From an uncultured Panacagrimonas sp. (lineage in GTDB: Bacteria; Pseudomonadota; Gammaproteobacteria; Nevskiales; Nevskiaceae), in NCBI GenBank assembly GCA_946481265.1, contig CAMLNE010000018.1, positions 1 through 22,737 of the forward strand: DNA of 22,737 nucleotides, given 5' to 3'. The number at the start of each line of letters is the position of its first letter. Within the stretch, counting starts at the first letter, position 1. The position numbers and the translations under genes were made by a program. A model generated the notes under the pieces. That model saw nothing but the letters and a program-made list of their open reading frames with translations, did no database searches and was not told the origin of the DNA. This document shows, piece by piece, positions 7,624 through 17,604 of this stretch.

Positions 7624-8390
7624 CAGGAAACCTCGAGTGAGGGTGGAGAAGGCTTGCGGCGCACGCTCGCGCCGGCCCGCCACAGGCGCAGGGCCTGCCA
7701 GTGGATGGCCAGGACGACCTTGAACGTGACCCAGGGCATGCGCGCAACGCTGGCCAGCAGGCGGCGATCGCTCAACGCGCGCGCGCGACCGGCCAGGCTG
7801 GCGTCGAGCAGCGGCGTGCCCTCGCAGGTCTCGTGGATCGCCAAGCGCAGCGCGGCGCCGGGCGCCTCCAGGCGGAAGCGATAGCGGCCGGCGACGTCAA
7901 GGAACGGCGAGACGTGGAACACCTTGTCCTTGTCGACCGGGCGCTGCCAGTCGATCGCCTCGCCCGCCCCATCGAGCAGGTAGCTGTGGCGTTCGCCGAA
8001 GGTGTTGCGCACTTCGGCGATCACCGCGCGCAGCCGGCCGCCGCGGTCCTCGCAGTACCACAGGCTCAGCGGATTGAAGGCGAAGCCCAGCACGCGCGGC
8101 AGGCACAGCAGCCGGATGCGCCCGCCCGGAAGCGCGATGCCGGCGCCCTGCAGGACGGTCTGCGCCCAGGCCCGCAGGCCGCCCGGCGCCCCGCTGCCAT
8201 GGTCGCGGTCGTGCACGCTCACCAGGTTGAAGCCGTTGTGCGAGAACAGGCGCAGCGCGCGTGACAGCGCGTCGAGGCGGTCGACGTCCAGCAGCAGGTA
8301 GAACAGGCGGTAGCGGAAACGCAGCGACGGCGCGACGTGGCGACGGTGCATCACCTGGCAGTCGTACAGGCTGGCCGCGTCCGCGCCCAT
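7623..8390 (-). CDS. DUF1365 family protein (COG3496-like)
   Basis: 255 residues. Family hallmarks seen are LYDCQVMHRRHVAPSLRFRY near the N-terminus, RIRLLCLPRVLGFAFNPLSL at about 90-110, WYCEDRGGRLRAVIAEVRNT, then KVFHVSPFLDVAGRYRF at about 155-171. The DUF1365 family has no fixed enzymatic assignment, but its genes very often stand between an amine-oxidase-like flavoprotein and a CFA-like methyltransferase, exactly as here, and in several proteobacteria the set belongs to ECF sigma stress regulons. Translation is coupled on both sides by 1-nt TGATG overlaps. A role in membrane fatty-acid modification is the likeliest reading, by association only. Confidence 0.88.
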   Translation of the reverse strand: MGADAASLYDCQVMHRRHVAPSLRFRYRLFYLLLDVDRLDALSRALRLFSHNGFNLVSVHDRDHGSGAPGGLRAWAQTVLQGAGIALPGGRIRLLCLPRVLGFAFNPLSLWYCEDRGGRLRAVIAEVRNTFGERHSYLLDGAGEAIDWQRPVDKDKVFHVSPFLDVAGRYRFRLEAPGAALRLAIHETCEGTPLLDASLAGRARALSDRRLLASVARMPWVTFKVVLAIHWQALRLWRAGASVRRKPSPPSLEVS

Positions 8391-9727
8391 CAAAGCGAGA
8401 CCGCCGGTGCCAGGTCCGGGTCCACGGCCGGGCGCGCGGCCGCGCATCCATCGTCGAGCACCGCCCAGTGCGGCCGGCAGGCCGGATCGATGCGCACCGC
8501 CGCGGCCAGGCCGGAACGCAGGCCGTCCTCGTGGAAACCGAAGCCGGTCCAGGCGCCGGCCCACCACAGGCCGCCGCGACCCTGGATCGAGGCGAGCCCG
8601 CGGTGCGTGATCCGCGACGACGGGCCGTAGAACGGATGCTCGTAATCGGTCTGGTAGAGGGTGCGTCCTGCCGCGATCGGCCGATGCGGATTGAGCGTGA
8701 CGATGTAGGGCGTCTCGCCGGCGATGCCCTGCAGCTGGTTCATCCAGTAGCTGCCGCTGATCGGCGCGTCGTGCACCTCGTCGCGATCGTGCAGGTAGTT
8801 CCAGCTGGCCCAGGCGGCGCGCCGCCGCGGCAGGAACGAGCGGTCGGTGTGCAGCACGCAGCGGCTGCGCGTGTAGGGGATGCCCGCCAGCACCGCGCGT
8901 TCGTCGGCGGCCGGCGCCGCGAGCAGGCGCAGGGCCTGGTCGGCGTGCACCGCGGACACGGCGGCATCGAAGCGCTCCTCTCCCCAGTGGCCATGCAGGT
9001 GCACGCCGCCGGCGCGACGCTCGATGGCGGTGACCGGTGCGGACAGGCGCACCTCGCCGGAGAAGCGTGCGCGCAGGCGCTCCACGTAGACCTGGCTGCC
9101 GCCGACCACCGTGCTCCATTGCGGTTGCCGCACGGTCTGGAACAGGCCGTGCGCATCGAAGAAGCGCATGAAGTCGGCGGCCGGGTACTGCGCGGCCTGT
9201 GCCGGCGAGCAGCTCCAGATCAGGCCGGCCATCGGCAGCAGGTAGCGGCTGCCCAGCCCGGCGCTGAAGCCCTCGGCGTCGAGGAACTCGCCCAGCGTTC
9301 CATCCGGCAGCTCACCGCCACGCAGGCGCGCGCGGCACCGGGCATTGAGCGCGAGGATGTCGCGCAGCAGGCGCCAGTGCGACGGTCGCAGCAGGTTCGA
9401 GGGCTGGGCGAAGAACGACAGCGGATTGCCGCTGCCGCACCATTCGTAGGCGCCCTCGCCAAGCGACACGGCGAAGGACATGGCCGTGGGCCGCACCGGC
9501 ACATCGAGCTGCGCGAAGAGCGCGGTGAGGTTGGGATAGTTCTGCGCGTTGAACACGATCCAGCCGGTGTCCACCGGCTGCGGCCCGGCGGGCGTCGGCA
9601 CGATGATCGTGTTGGTATGGCCGCCGGCGCGGGGGTCCTGCTCGAAGAGCACTACCTGGTGATGCTTCTGCAGGGCATCGGCGGCGGCCAGGCCGGAGAT
9701 GCCTGCGCCGATGATGGCGATCTTCAT
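8390..9727 (-). CDS. FAD-dependent amine-oxidase-like oxidoreductase (COG2907-like)
   Basis: 445 residues. The N-terminal Rossmann motif MKIAIIGAGISGLAAADALQ (GxGxxG at 7-12) followed by the acidic residue in VVLFEQDPRAGGHTNTI shows FAD binding. The C-terminal FAD-contact segment is GGLWWAGAWTGFGFHEDGLR, then SGLAAA. The internal landmarks PVDTGWIVFNAQNYPNLTAL and FFDAHGLFQTVRQPQWSTVV are typical of predicted NAD/FAD-binding proteins that accompany DUF1365 and CFA-like genes. The likely task is oxidation or desaturation of a lipid acyl chain, inferred from the neighbours. The start at 9727 is chosen because the Rossmann motif begins at once; upstream in-frame residues add nothing recognisable. 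It lies 42 bp after the esterase stop and overlaps the next gene by 1 nt. Confidence 0.9.
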   Translation of the reverse strand: MKIAIIGAGISGLAAADALQKHHQVVLFEQDPRAGGHTNTIIVPTPAGPQPVDTGWIVFNAQNYPNLTALFAQLDVPVRPTAMSFAVSLGEGAYEWCGSGNPLSFFAQPSNLLRPSHWRLLRDILALNARCRARLRGGELPDGTLGEFLDAEGFSAGLGSRYLLPMAGLIWSCSPAQAAQYPAADFMRFFDAHGLFQTVRQPQWSTVVGGSQVYVERLRARFSGEVRLSAPVTAIERRAGGVHLHGHWGEERFDAAVSAVHADQALRLLAAPAADERAVLAGIPYTRSRCVLHTDRSFLPRRRAAWASWNYLHDRDEVHDAPISGSYWMNQLQGIAGETPYIVTLNPHRPIAAGRTLYQTDYEHPFYGPSSRITHRGLASIQGRGGLWWAGAWTGFGFHEDGLRSGLAAAVRIDPACRPHWAVLDDGCAAARPAVDPDLAPAVSL

Positions 9728-9769
9728 GCGTTCATTCGTGGCGGCCGCGCGGTGCAACCGGAACCCCTA

Positions 9770-10627
9770 CTACTGCGCAGTCGTCCTTCCGGTTTCAGCC
9801 CCATTCGATCCCGCGCCCGGGCCGCCCAGGTGACGCTCGAGAAAGTCGACGGCGGCGTCGCGAGCGCCGAAGCCCAGCACGAACGTGGCGACATGACCGA
9901 GGCCGCGGACGGCGTGCAGTTCGGCGGCAACGCCGGCCCGGTCCAGCGCCTGCTTCATTGCCACCGAGTCCTCGAAGCGGACCAGCCGGTCGCGCGTGCC
10001 GTGGTAGAGGAACATCGGCGGGCTGCGCGCGGAGACATGCACAAGGGGCGAGCCGTCCTGCCAGCGCTGCGGCAGCGCGTGGTAGTCGCCGCCCATGAAC
10101 TCGCTGATGATCGGGCTTTCCGGGTACTGCGCCAGGTCGCTGGGCATGCCGCCCGCGACGACCGCCGCGAGTGGCGGCGTGTGCGGCGCCGGGCGCACCG
10201 CCGCGAGCGCGACCAGGTGCCCGCCCGCCGAGTAGCCCCAGCCGCCGATGCGCGCGAGGTCCAGGTGCAGCCGCGGCGCGCTGGCCTGCAGCCATCGCAG
10301 CGCCGCATGCACGTCCTCGACCGCCGCCGGATAGCGGTGGGCGGGCGCCAGCCGGTAGTCGATGTTGAGCACCACGTAGCCGGCATCGGCCAGGCGCCGC
10401 GACAGGCGGTCCATGTCGCCGCGGTCGCGCCCGTTCCATCCGCCGCCATGGACCATCAGCACGGCCGCGAACGGGCCGTTGCCGGCGGGGCGGTACAGGT
10501 CGGCGGTCGGCGCCTGCGCATCCGGCCGGTACGGCACATCGCGCTCGACCGCGACGCCGCTGCGTGCTGGCCACTGCGCACAGGCACCCAGCAGCGTGGC
10601 GCTCAGCAGCATCAGAAAGACTCTCAT
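9770..10627 (-). CDS. Alpha/beta-hydrolase lipoprotein (carboxylesterase/lipase-like)
   Basis: 285 residues. A lipoprotein signal peptide, MRVFLMLLSATLLGACAQWP, has lipobox LGAC with lipidated Cys16. The mature part has the HGGGW oxyanion motif (60-64), the nucleophile Ser133 in GWGYSAGGH, and likely Asp213 (HGTRDRL) and His245 (GLGHV) to complete the triad, as in BD-FAE/hormone-sensitive-lipase-like esterases. It would hydrolyse ester bonds of an acyl or small ester substrate at the envelope. It is the first gene of the minus-strand lipid run and is 42 bp from the flavoprotein gene, so co-transcription is probable. No strong ribosome site is visible before the ATG at 10627; a GGGAG lies further up than usual. 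The substrate is unknown. Confidence 0.87.
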   Translation of the reverse strand: MRVFLMLLSATLLGACAQWPARSGVAVERDVPYRPDAQAPTADLYRPAGNGPFAAVLMVHGGGWNGRDRGDMDRLSRRLADAGYVVLNIDYRLAPAHRYPAAVEDVHAALRWLQASAPRLHLDLARIGGWGYSAGGHLVALAAVRPAPHTPPLAAVVAGGMPSDLAQYPESPIISEFMGGDYHALPQRWQDGSPLVHVSARSPPMFLYHGTRDRLVRFEDSVAMKQALDRAGVAAELHAVRGLGHVATFVLGFGARDAAVDFLERHLGGPGAGSNGAETGRTTAQ

Positions 10628-10944
10628 CGCGTCGATGGTCGAAAGCTCCCATGGTCGGGGCCGGTCCGGCGCGGACGCATCGCCTGCTGCCGGACCGCGT
10701 GACCACGGGCACCAGCCGGCAAGTCGCGGGCCGCCGGCCTGCACAACCCCTTGAAGGAACGTCCTACGCGGGCTGCGGCCGATCGGTTTCGAGTGCCGTC
10801 CGGCGTGACGCTGGCAATCACGGCCGTGGGGGGCTACGGGTGGAGCCAGCGCCTCTGGCTGTTCCCGCAGTCCGGATACAGCGCGGGACGGCCACGCCCC
10901 GACTGCGCGCAGCCGCGGACCGCATCGGCGCCACGAGGACCGAC
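10628..10944. other. Non-coding spacer, probable promoter region of the lipid operon
   Basis: This 317-bp gap separates the REC-kinase stop from the esterase start, both genes on the minus strand. Open frames across it lack ribosome sites and recognisable proteins. It should hold the end of the signalling operon and the promoter of the esterase-led run. I searched by eye for a GGAAC-type ECF promoter and for a motif shared with the region upstream of the sigma gene and found no convincing match. No T-tract terminator is evident. Confidence 0.5.
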
Positions 10945-12180
10945 TCAGCGCGAATCCGGCAGTCGCAGCCCTTCGACGTCCGCGGCCAGCGCCTCGCTGG
11001 CCGGCGATACCGGTGCGCTGTGGCGGGCCAGGCGAACCACCATCGTCGTGCCCTGCCCCGGCTGCGACTCGGCGACGATGTCGCCGCCGTGCAGGCGCGC
11101 GACGCGCTGGCAGATCGCGAGCCCCACGCCGCTGCCCGGATACTGTTCGCGCGTGTGCAGGCGCTGGAACGGCTCGAAGATCCGCTGCAGGTGTTCGGCG
11201 TCGATGCCGATGCCCGCGTCGCGGATCCGCAGTTCCCAGCCCTCAAGCGTCTCGCGTCCGCTGATGCTCACCTGCGGCCGCGCCTGGGGCTGGAACTTGA
11301 TGGCGTTCTCGATCAGGTTGCGCAGCAGCTGCTCGAGCAGCACCGCGTGGCCTTCCACGACCGGCAGCGTCCCGATCTCGAACTGCACCTGGCGATCGTC
11401 GATCGGCGCCTGCAGTTGTGCGAGGACGCGCTCGATGGTGCGGTTCAGGTCCACCGGTGCGCTGCGCGCCATCTGCTCACGTCCGACGCGGGCCAGCGCC
11501 AGCAGGTCGGAGATCAGCTGCTGGAGATCGTGCGTGCTCGACACCAGCAGGTCCATCAGCTCGCGCTGGCGCTCGGTGAGCGTGTCGGCCAGCCGCCGCT
11601 CCAGCAGCTGCACCAGGCGCGCGATGTTGGCCAGCGGCGTCTGCATGTCGTGCGAGGCGACATAGGAGAAGCGCTCCAGCTCGCTGGCGTGCTCGGCCAG
11701 GGCGCGGCTGCGCGATTCGAGCTGGCGCACCAGGCCGTAGGTACGCAGCGCGGTGGTGACCAGGACCTGCAGGCGCTCGAAGGTGAGCTCGGTCTTGGTG
11801 CGGTAGTCGTCGATCTGGTAGCGCTCGGTCACCTCCATCGCCGGCGCCTGGCCCGGCTGGCCGGTGCGCAGCACGATGCGCACGGCCGCGTTGCCGAGCT
11901 CCTCGCGCACGTGGCGCACCAGGTCCAGGCCGGCGTGTTCGGTCTCCATCACCACGTCGAGCAGGATCAGCGCGATGTCCGGCGTGCGCGCCAATACCTC
12001 GCGAGCGGCCGCGCCCGATTCGGCGTCCAGCAGCACGACCCGCCGGCCGGCGAAGCGGAAGTCGCGCAGGCACAGGTGGGTGACGGCCAGCACCTCCGGA
12101 TCATCGTCCACCACCAGGATCTGCCAGGCCTCGGCATCCGCCGCTTCGTCCTTCGCACGGTCTGGCAGCAGACGGTTCAC
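10945..12180 (-). CDS. Hybrid REC-histidine kinase
   Basis: 411 residues. An N-terminal receiver domain (about 20-145) has the acidic pocket VVDDDPE, phospho-acceptor Asp75 in LILLDVVME, and Lys in YRTKTELT. The kinase follows: dimerisation and phosphorylation box FSYVASHDMQTPLANIARLV with His177, then N-box LLRNLIENAIKF, G1 RDAGIGID, F-box IFEPFQRLHTREQYPGSGVG. There is no membrane segment, so the protein is cytoplasmic. It starts with GTG at 12180, overlapping the upstream stop by 4 nt (GTGA). A REC placed before the kinase suggests it is controlled by phosphoryl transfer from the upstream sensor kinase. No output domain follows the ATPase domain. Its REC strongly resembles the REC of the upstream gene, including RIVLRTGQPG and KTELT. 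Confidence 0.92.
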   Translation of the reverse strand: MNRLLPDRAKDEAADAEAWQILVVDDDPEVLAVTHLCLRDFRFAGRRVVLLDAESGAAAREVLARTPDIALILLDVVMETEHAGLDLVRHVREELGNAAVRIVLRTGQPGQAPAMEVTERYQIDDYRTKTELTFERLQVLVTTALRTYGLVRQLESRSRALAEHASELERFSYVASHDMQTPLANIARLVQLLERRLADTLTERQRELMDLLVSSTHDLQQLISDLLALARVGREQMARSAPVDLNRTIERVLAQLQAPIDDRQVQFEIGTLPVVEGHAVLLEQLLRNLIENAIKFQPQARPQVSISGRETLEGWELRIRDAGIGIDAEHLQRIFEPFQRLHTREQYPGSGVGLAICQRVARLHGGDIVAESQPGQGTTMVVRLARHSAPVSPASEALAADVEGLRLPDSR

Positions 12181-13132
12181 GGCCGGGGCGTCTCCAGGCC
12201 GAGCTGGAACAGGCGGACGTTCTCGCGCGCGATGGCAACGTTGCGGCAGAACAGTTCCAGCAGGTGGCGGTCGGGCGCCGGCATGCCGCGCCCGGATGTC
12301 ACGTAGAACACCAGGTCGCTGCCGTCGCGACCGTGCTGCACGCTGATGAAATGCTGCGTCGAGTGTTCGAAGTCGTCGGCGCGGCGCGCCTGCTCGATGC
12401 GCCCGAGCATGTCCGCCGACAGCTCCCCGCGCGCCGGGCGACCGATCAGCGGCGCGTAGCTGCCCGTGCCCGCCACGATGCGCAGCTCGTCCTGCTCCGC
12501 GGTGGCCAGGCCCGAGGCGTGCAGCAGCACCGCATCGGCGTCGAACAGCAGCAGCGCAATCAGCTGCTCGAGCACGCCCTGCGCGAAGCGGTCCATGGAA
12601 CGCCGCTCGAAGATCTGCGCCGAGGCCTCGATCACCTGTTCGAGCCCGCGCCGGTTGGCGTCGAGCGTCACCAGGTCGCGGTAGGTCGAAAGGCTGGTGT
12701 AGATGGTCGTGAACAGGCGCTCGCGGGTCAGTTCGGTCTTGTGCTTGTAGTCGTTGATGTCGTAGCGGCTGATGATCTCCGACTCCGGTGCCTCGCCGGG
12801 CTGGCCGGTGCGCAGCACGATGCGGATGAAGCGGTTGCGCAGCTCGTTGCGCACGAAGAGCACGACCTCCAGGCCGGAGCCGTCGGACTCCATCACCACG
12901 TCGAGCAGCAGCACCGCCACCTCGGGATGTGCGCGCAGCATCTCGCGCGCCTCTGCACCGCTATGCGCGTGCAGGAAGCGCAGGCCGCGCCCGGCGAAGC
13001 AGAAACCGTCCAGTGCCAGGCGCGTGACGCTGTGCACCTCGGGATCGTCGTCCACGACCAGGACGGTCCAGGGCGGCGCCGGATCGGGGCCGGCGGTGTC
13101 GGGAACCAGCTCAGGAAGACCCAGCAGGTCGC

Positions 13133-13136
<4 letters not shown>
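12177..13136 (-). CDS. Response regulator with DUF3369 sensor-like domain
   Basis: 319 residues. The receiver domain (about 24-150) shows VVDDDPE, phospho-acceptor Asp79 in VLLLDVVMES, and Lys in NDYKHKTELT. A helical linker leads into DUF3369 (about 165-310), a GAF-like domain with IFERRSMDRFAQGVLEQLIA, then LLLFDADAVL and a C-terminal ARENVRLFQ. In other proteins REC-DUF3369 usually precedes an HD-GYP or other output module; here the protein stops after DUF3369. It is coupled to both neighbours by 4-nt overlaps (ATGA upstream, GTGA downstream). It may act as a phospho-relay or allosteric partner between the membrane kinase and the soluble kinase. That role is inferred. Confidence 0.9.
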
Positions 13137-14700
<1,564 letters not shown>

Positions 14701-14704
<4 letters not shown>

Positions 14705-15252
14705 GGCGGCGTCGCGACCTGCACGCGCACCGCCACGCCCAGCAGGCGGCTGCTCAGTTGCAGGTGTTCGCGCTCGGCGGCGGCGGTGTTGACCTCGAAG
14801 CGGATGCGCTGCTGATCGAGGAACAGGCGTATCACGCCGGAGGGCACCGCGGCCTCGGCCTCGTGGACGGTCAGGACACCGCCGCCGGCGGCGCCGCGCA
14901 GCACCGACTCGGTGGCCTGCAGTCCCGGGCCGGCACCGAGCCAGACCAGGTGGCAGACGCGCAGCGGCGCGCCGCCGGCCAGCTCGCGCACTTCCACCGG
15001 GCGACCGGACACGACCTTGCCGCGGATGGCCAGGTGCAAGGTGCGGGTGAAGCGCTGGTCGTCGACCACGCACAGCACGTAGGGCTGCTGCTCCGCCGGC
15101 TCGCGGTCCGGCGGCCAGGTGACGAACTTCATGAAATTGAACAGGAAGGCAGCCTTGACCTTCTGCTCCAGCTCGACCTGCGCGGTGGCGGACGCGGGCA
15201 GGACGCCCAGCGCGACGACCGCGAGCAGCGCAACGCGCAAAAACGGCTTCAC
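14701..15252 (-). CDS. YfiR/DUF4154 family periplasmic protein
   Basis: 183 residues with a signal peptide, MKPFLRVALLAVVALGVLPA ending SATAQ, then the DUF4154 opening VKAAFLFNFMKFVTWPP (about 32-48). Other landmarks are YVLCVVDD, VCHLVWLG and a C-terminal RFEVNT. Cys61 and Cys100 have the same 39-residue spacing as the Cys71-Cys110 disulfide I recall for Pseudomonas aeruginosa YfiR; the second disulfide pair known there has no counterpart here. YfiR represses a periplasm-sensing diguanylate cyclase; here the following gene is a histidine kinase with a similar sensor, so this protein probably controls the kinase. GTG at 15252 is preferred because it gives a GTGA 4-nt overlap with the receptor stop; a second GTG lies at 15270. 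Confidence 0.88.
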
Positions 15253-17249
15253 CTCTGCCCCGGCGTCCACCGCAGCATCAGGATGCCCTGGCGTTCGACT
15301 TCGACCCGGCCACGACCGGCGCTGCCGAACTCCGGATGGCGATTGTCCAGCAGGTTGTCGCCCACCAGGGACAGCTCCAGGTCCGGGCGCAGCTGCCAGG
15401 CCAGGCGCAGGTTCAGCTCGGTATAGGCAGGAACGTCGTCAGCCGGCAGCGGCCCGACGTGGCGCACGAACCCGTCCAGCGTCCAGCGCGGTCCCGGCGA
15501 CCACAACCAGCGCAGGCCGCCCATGTGACGCGGGTTGCCGTCCTCGATACCCAGGGGCGTATTGAAGTCCTGGCTGCCCGAATCGGTTTCGATGTCGAGA
15601 TCCAGGTGGCTGTAGAAGGCCTCGAGGCGCAGCGTGTCGGTTGGCGTCCAGCCCAGCACGAGGTCGCCGCCGATGCCGCGTCCGCGCAGGCCGTTGGCGA
15701 ATTCGCCGAGCGGCGGGATGGGCTCGCCGCTGCGCAGGTCGTCGTAGCGGTTGTAGAACAGGGCCAGCCGCATCGAAGTCTGGCGGGTGGTCCAGACATT
15801 GAGTCCCCACTCGGTGGCCAGCAGGGTCTCGGCGTCCAGGTCGGGATTGCCGATGCGCTGCGTGGCGCCCGCCTCGCACACCCCCGGCAGTCCCACCGGC
15901 GGTGGGCAGAAGATCGCGATGTCGGAATCCAGGCGGTTGGGCGTGCGCACCGCGCGCGATACCGCTGCCCAGGTGAACGCCTGCTCGCCGAGCTTCCAGC
16001 CCAGGCGCACGCCGGGCTGGATCTCGGCGCCGGTGAAATCGTTGTGTTCGAACTTGGACCCGAGGGTCAGGGTGCCGCGGCCGTCGGCGAGCGAGATCTG
16101 GTCCTGCAGGAAGGCGCTGTAGGTCTGCAGGGTGCGCGACGCGGGCGAGAAGATGAGGGCCTGCGGCGGTCCGGCGGTCTCGTCGCGGCTGTTGCGGTAG
16201 CCGGCCCCGAACATCAGCGCATGCCGGGAGCCGAGGTCCTGGCGCCACTCGGTGCTCAGATCCCAGGTATTGCGACGCTCGATGAAGGCACCGGAAGCCA
16301 CTCTCTCGCTGTGATCGAAGTAGCCCGCCACGCTCCAGGTGGCACGCGCGCTCATCGTGCGCTCCCACAGGCCGTGGACATTGGCGCCGGAAAGCTCGGA
16401 TCGAATCCGCGTGACCGCGTCCGTATCCGTGGACGGGTCGGTGAAGCGGGTTTCGTCGTCGGATTCGGCCTGGTAGGCGTCGCCACCGAAGTGGTAGCGG
16501 TTGGACCGGTCCGACAGGTCGGTGCGGAAACCGGCCTGCTGCTGGCGCAGCCCCTCGTTGCCTTCGTGGCCGCCGCGGGTCACGCCGTTGTCGTCCTCGC
16601 GGGCCTGCGCGTAGGCGCGCAGGTGGCCGGCCTGGCCCAGCGCCCAGCCGCCGCGGACACCCGCGAGGGTGCCGCGCGGAAACCCGCCGCCGACCTGCAG
16701 CTCGGTGCCCTGGGTCTGGCCGGCCGGCCGGGTGACGATGTTGATCACGCCGTTGACGGCGTTGGCGCCCCATAGCGTGGCGCCGGGGCCGCGGATCACC
16801 TCGATGCGTTCGACGTCGGGCAGGTAGGTGTCCAGCACATCCCAGAACACGCCGGAAAAGAAGGGGGTATAGACGCTGCGGCCATCCAGCAGCACTTCGA
16901 GCTTGTCCGCCGACGTGCTGTTGAAGCCGCGCGCCGAGATCGCGTAGGTGTGGCCCGCGGTGCGCGCCACGTGCAGGCCCGGCACCAGCCGGAGCACCTC
17001 CGCCAGGCTGCGCGCCCCGCTGCGACGGATGTCTTCGGCGGTGAGCACGGTGACGGCCGCCGCCGCCTCCTGCAGCGGCTCGGCGCGCTTGGAGACGCTG
17101 GTCACGTCGATCTGCATCAGCGCGTCCAGCGACAGCTCGGTCAGGTCCTCCGGCAGCGCCGCCAGCGCGGTGCTGGTCAGGATCAGGGCGCAGGCGATCG
17201 CGCTGCCTGCGCAACGCCTGAAAGCCGACCGCCTTGACCGCCTGTCCAT
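15249..17249 (-). CDS. TonB-dependent outer-membrane receptor
   Basis: 666 residues. A signal peptide covers about 1-31 (basic start, then SAIACALILTSTALAALPE). Next comes LSLDALMQIDVTSVSKR, an N-terminal signature common in receptors that stand next to YfiR and signalling genes, then the plug domain at about 55-165 (AVTVLTAEDIRRSGARSLAE, LVPGLHVAR, RIEVIRGPGATLWGANAVNG, VINIVTRPAG). The rest is a beta-barrel ending in a strand with final GILMLRWTPGQR. It imports or senses an unknown ligand, energised by TonB-ExbBD, which are not in the window. It is first in a five-gene unit with 4-nt overlaps; no siderophore, metal or vitamin gene is next to it. A ligand-sensing role for the downstream chain is more likely than a purely nutritional one, by context. 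Confidence 0.94.
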   Translation of the reverse strand: MDRRSRRSAFRRCAGSAIACALILTSTALAALPEDLTELSLDALMQIDVTSVSKRAEPLQEAAAAVTVLTAEDIRRSGARSLAEVLRLVPGLHVARTAGHTYAISARGFNSTSADKLEVLLDGRSVYTPFFSGVFWDVLDTYLPDVERIEVIRGPGATLWGANAVNGVINIVTRPAGQTQGTELQVGGGFPRGTLAGVRGGWALGQAGHLRAYAQAREDDNGVTRGGHEGNEGLRQQQAGFRTDLSDRSNRYHFGGDAYQAESDDETRFTDPSTDTDAVTRIRSELSGANVHGLWERTMSARATWSVAGYFDHSERVASGAFIERRNTWDLSTEWRQDLGSRHALMFGAGYRNSRDETAGPPQALIFSPASRTLQTYSAFLQDQISLADGRGTLTLGSKFEHNDFTGAEIQPGVRLGWKLGEQAFTWAAVSRAVRTPNRLDSDIAIFCPPPVGLPGVCEAGATQRIGNPDLDAETLLATEWGLNVWTTRQTSMRLALFYNRYDDLRSGEPIPPLGEFANGLRGRGIGGDLVLGWTPTDTLRLEAFYSHLDLDIETDSGSQDFNTPLGIEDGNPRHMGGLRWLWSPGPRWTLDGFVRHVGPLPADDVPAYTELNLRLAWQLRPDLELSLVGDNLLDNRHPEFGSAGRGRVEVERQGILMLRWTPGQR

Positions 17250-17404
17250 CCTGGACCCCGTGTGACAACGGGCAAAAAGCCTGGAATGGGTTCCGTCCCG
17301 GCCTTGCTGCCGATGCGTGCCGGAACCGGGATGCCCGCCGTGTGCACAGGGGGCTATACAAGGCCTGTACCAACCCCGGGGTGACGTAATTCGGACGGGG
17401 CATG

Positions 17405-17435
17405 GGACCGGAACCGGAACCGGTACGACCCGGTT
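17405..17435. repeat. Short GGAACC repeats and inverted repeat
   Basis: From 17405 the sequence runs through short tandem repeats of GGAACC. The last one forms a perfect inverted repeat, AACCGG (17418-17423), spacer TACGAC, CCGGTT (17430-17435). It lies about 170 bp before the TonB receptor start. It could be a regulator site for that operon or part of an mRNA leader; the GC-rich background makes chance possible. Confidence 0.3.
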
Positions 17436-17570
17436 GTGCCGGGCAGGCGGCCCGGCGCGTCGCCGGTCGGCGCCGCGCCATGCCCGGACGCCGGTCCGGG
17501 ACAGCGGAAGGTCGCCGCACCTCCTGGTCGGGCGGGCCCGGGGCCAGGTGCGGCGCGACTGCGAGGGCTC

Positions 17571-17592
17571 CGGCCGCTACGCAGAGCGGCCG
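17571..17592 (-). terminator. Hairpin after the nitroreductase-family gene, terminator-like
   Basis: A perfect 8-bp stem, CGGCCGCT (17571-17578) with AGCGGCCG (17585-17592), and a 6-nt loop. It begins 12 bp after the minus-strand stop at 17605. There is no U-tract after it in that direction, so it may be a weak or factor-assisted terminator, or an RNA-end stabiliser. Confidence 0.4.
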
Positions 17593-17604
17593 CGAGCGGC
17601 GTTC

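Larger units (their letters stand above)
17250..17604. other. Non-coding spacer upstream of the receptor operon
   Basis: 355 bp between the nitroreductase-family gene stop and the receptor start, both on the minus strand. It should contain the promoter and leader of the receptor operon. A TATAGC box on the minus strand (17353-17358) lies about 105 bp from the start codon, but no fitting -35 box was found. Two structured spots, an inverted repeat at 17418-17435 and a hairpin at 17571-17592, are listed separately. No cobalamin-riboswitch or Fur-box pattern was recognised. Confidence 0.5.

Noticed and set aside
8391..9119. N-terminal extension of the DUF1365 protein across the flavoprotein gene
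   Set aside because: The extra residues are an off-frame reading of the flavoprotein; the DUF1365 family begins at the MGADAASLYDCQVMH start at 8390.
8261..10702. An 813-codon plus-strand open frame opposite the esterase, flavoprotein and DUF1365 genes
   Set aside because: It lies wholly antisense to well-supported genes, shows no family motif and is rich in Arg, Ala and Gly. It is a by-product of high GC content.
10628..10944. ECF-type GGAAC...GTC promoter before the esterase operon
   Set aside because: A GGAAC occurs only on the opposite strand at about 10757, with no matching -10 and no counterpart upstream of the sigma gene.
17250..17420. Cobalamin riboswitch before the TonB receptor
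   Set aside because: The conserved B12-box pattern was not found, and no B12 or cobalt gene is nearby.
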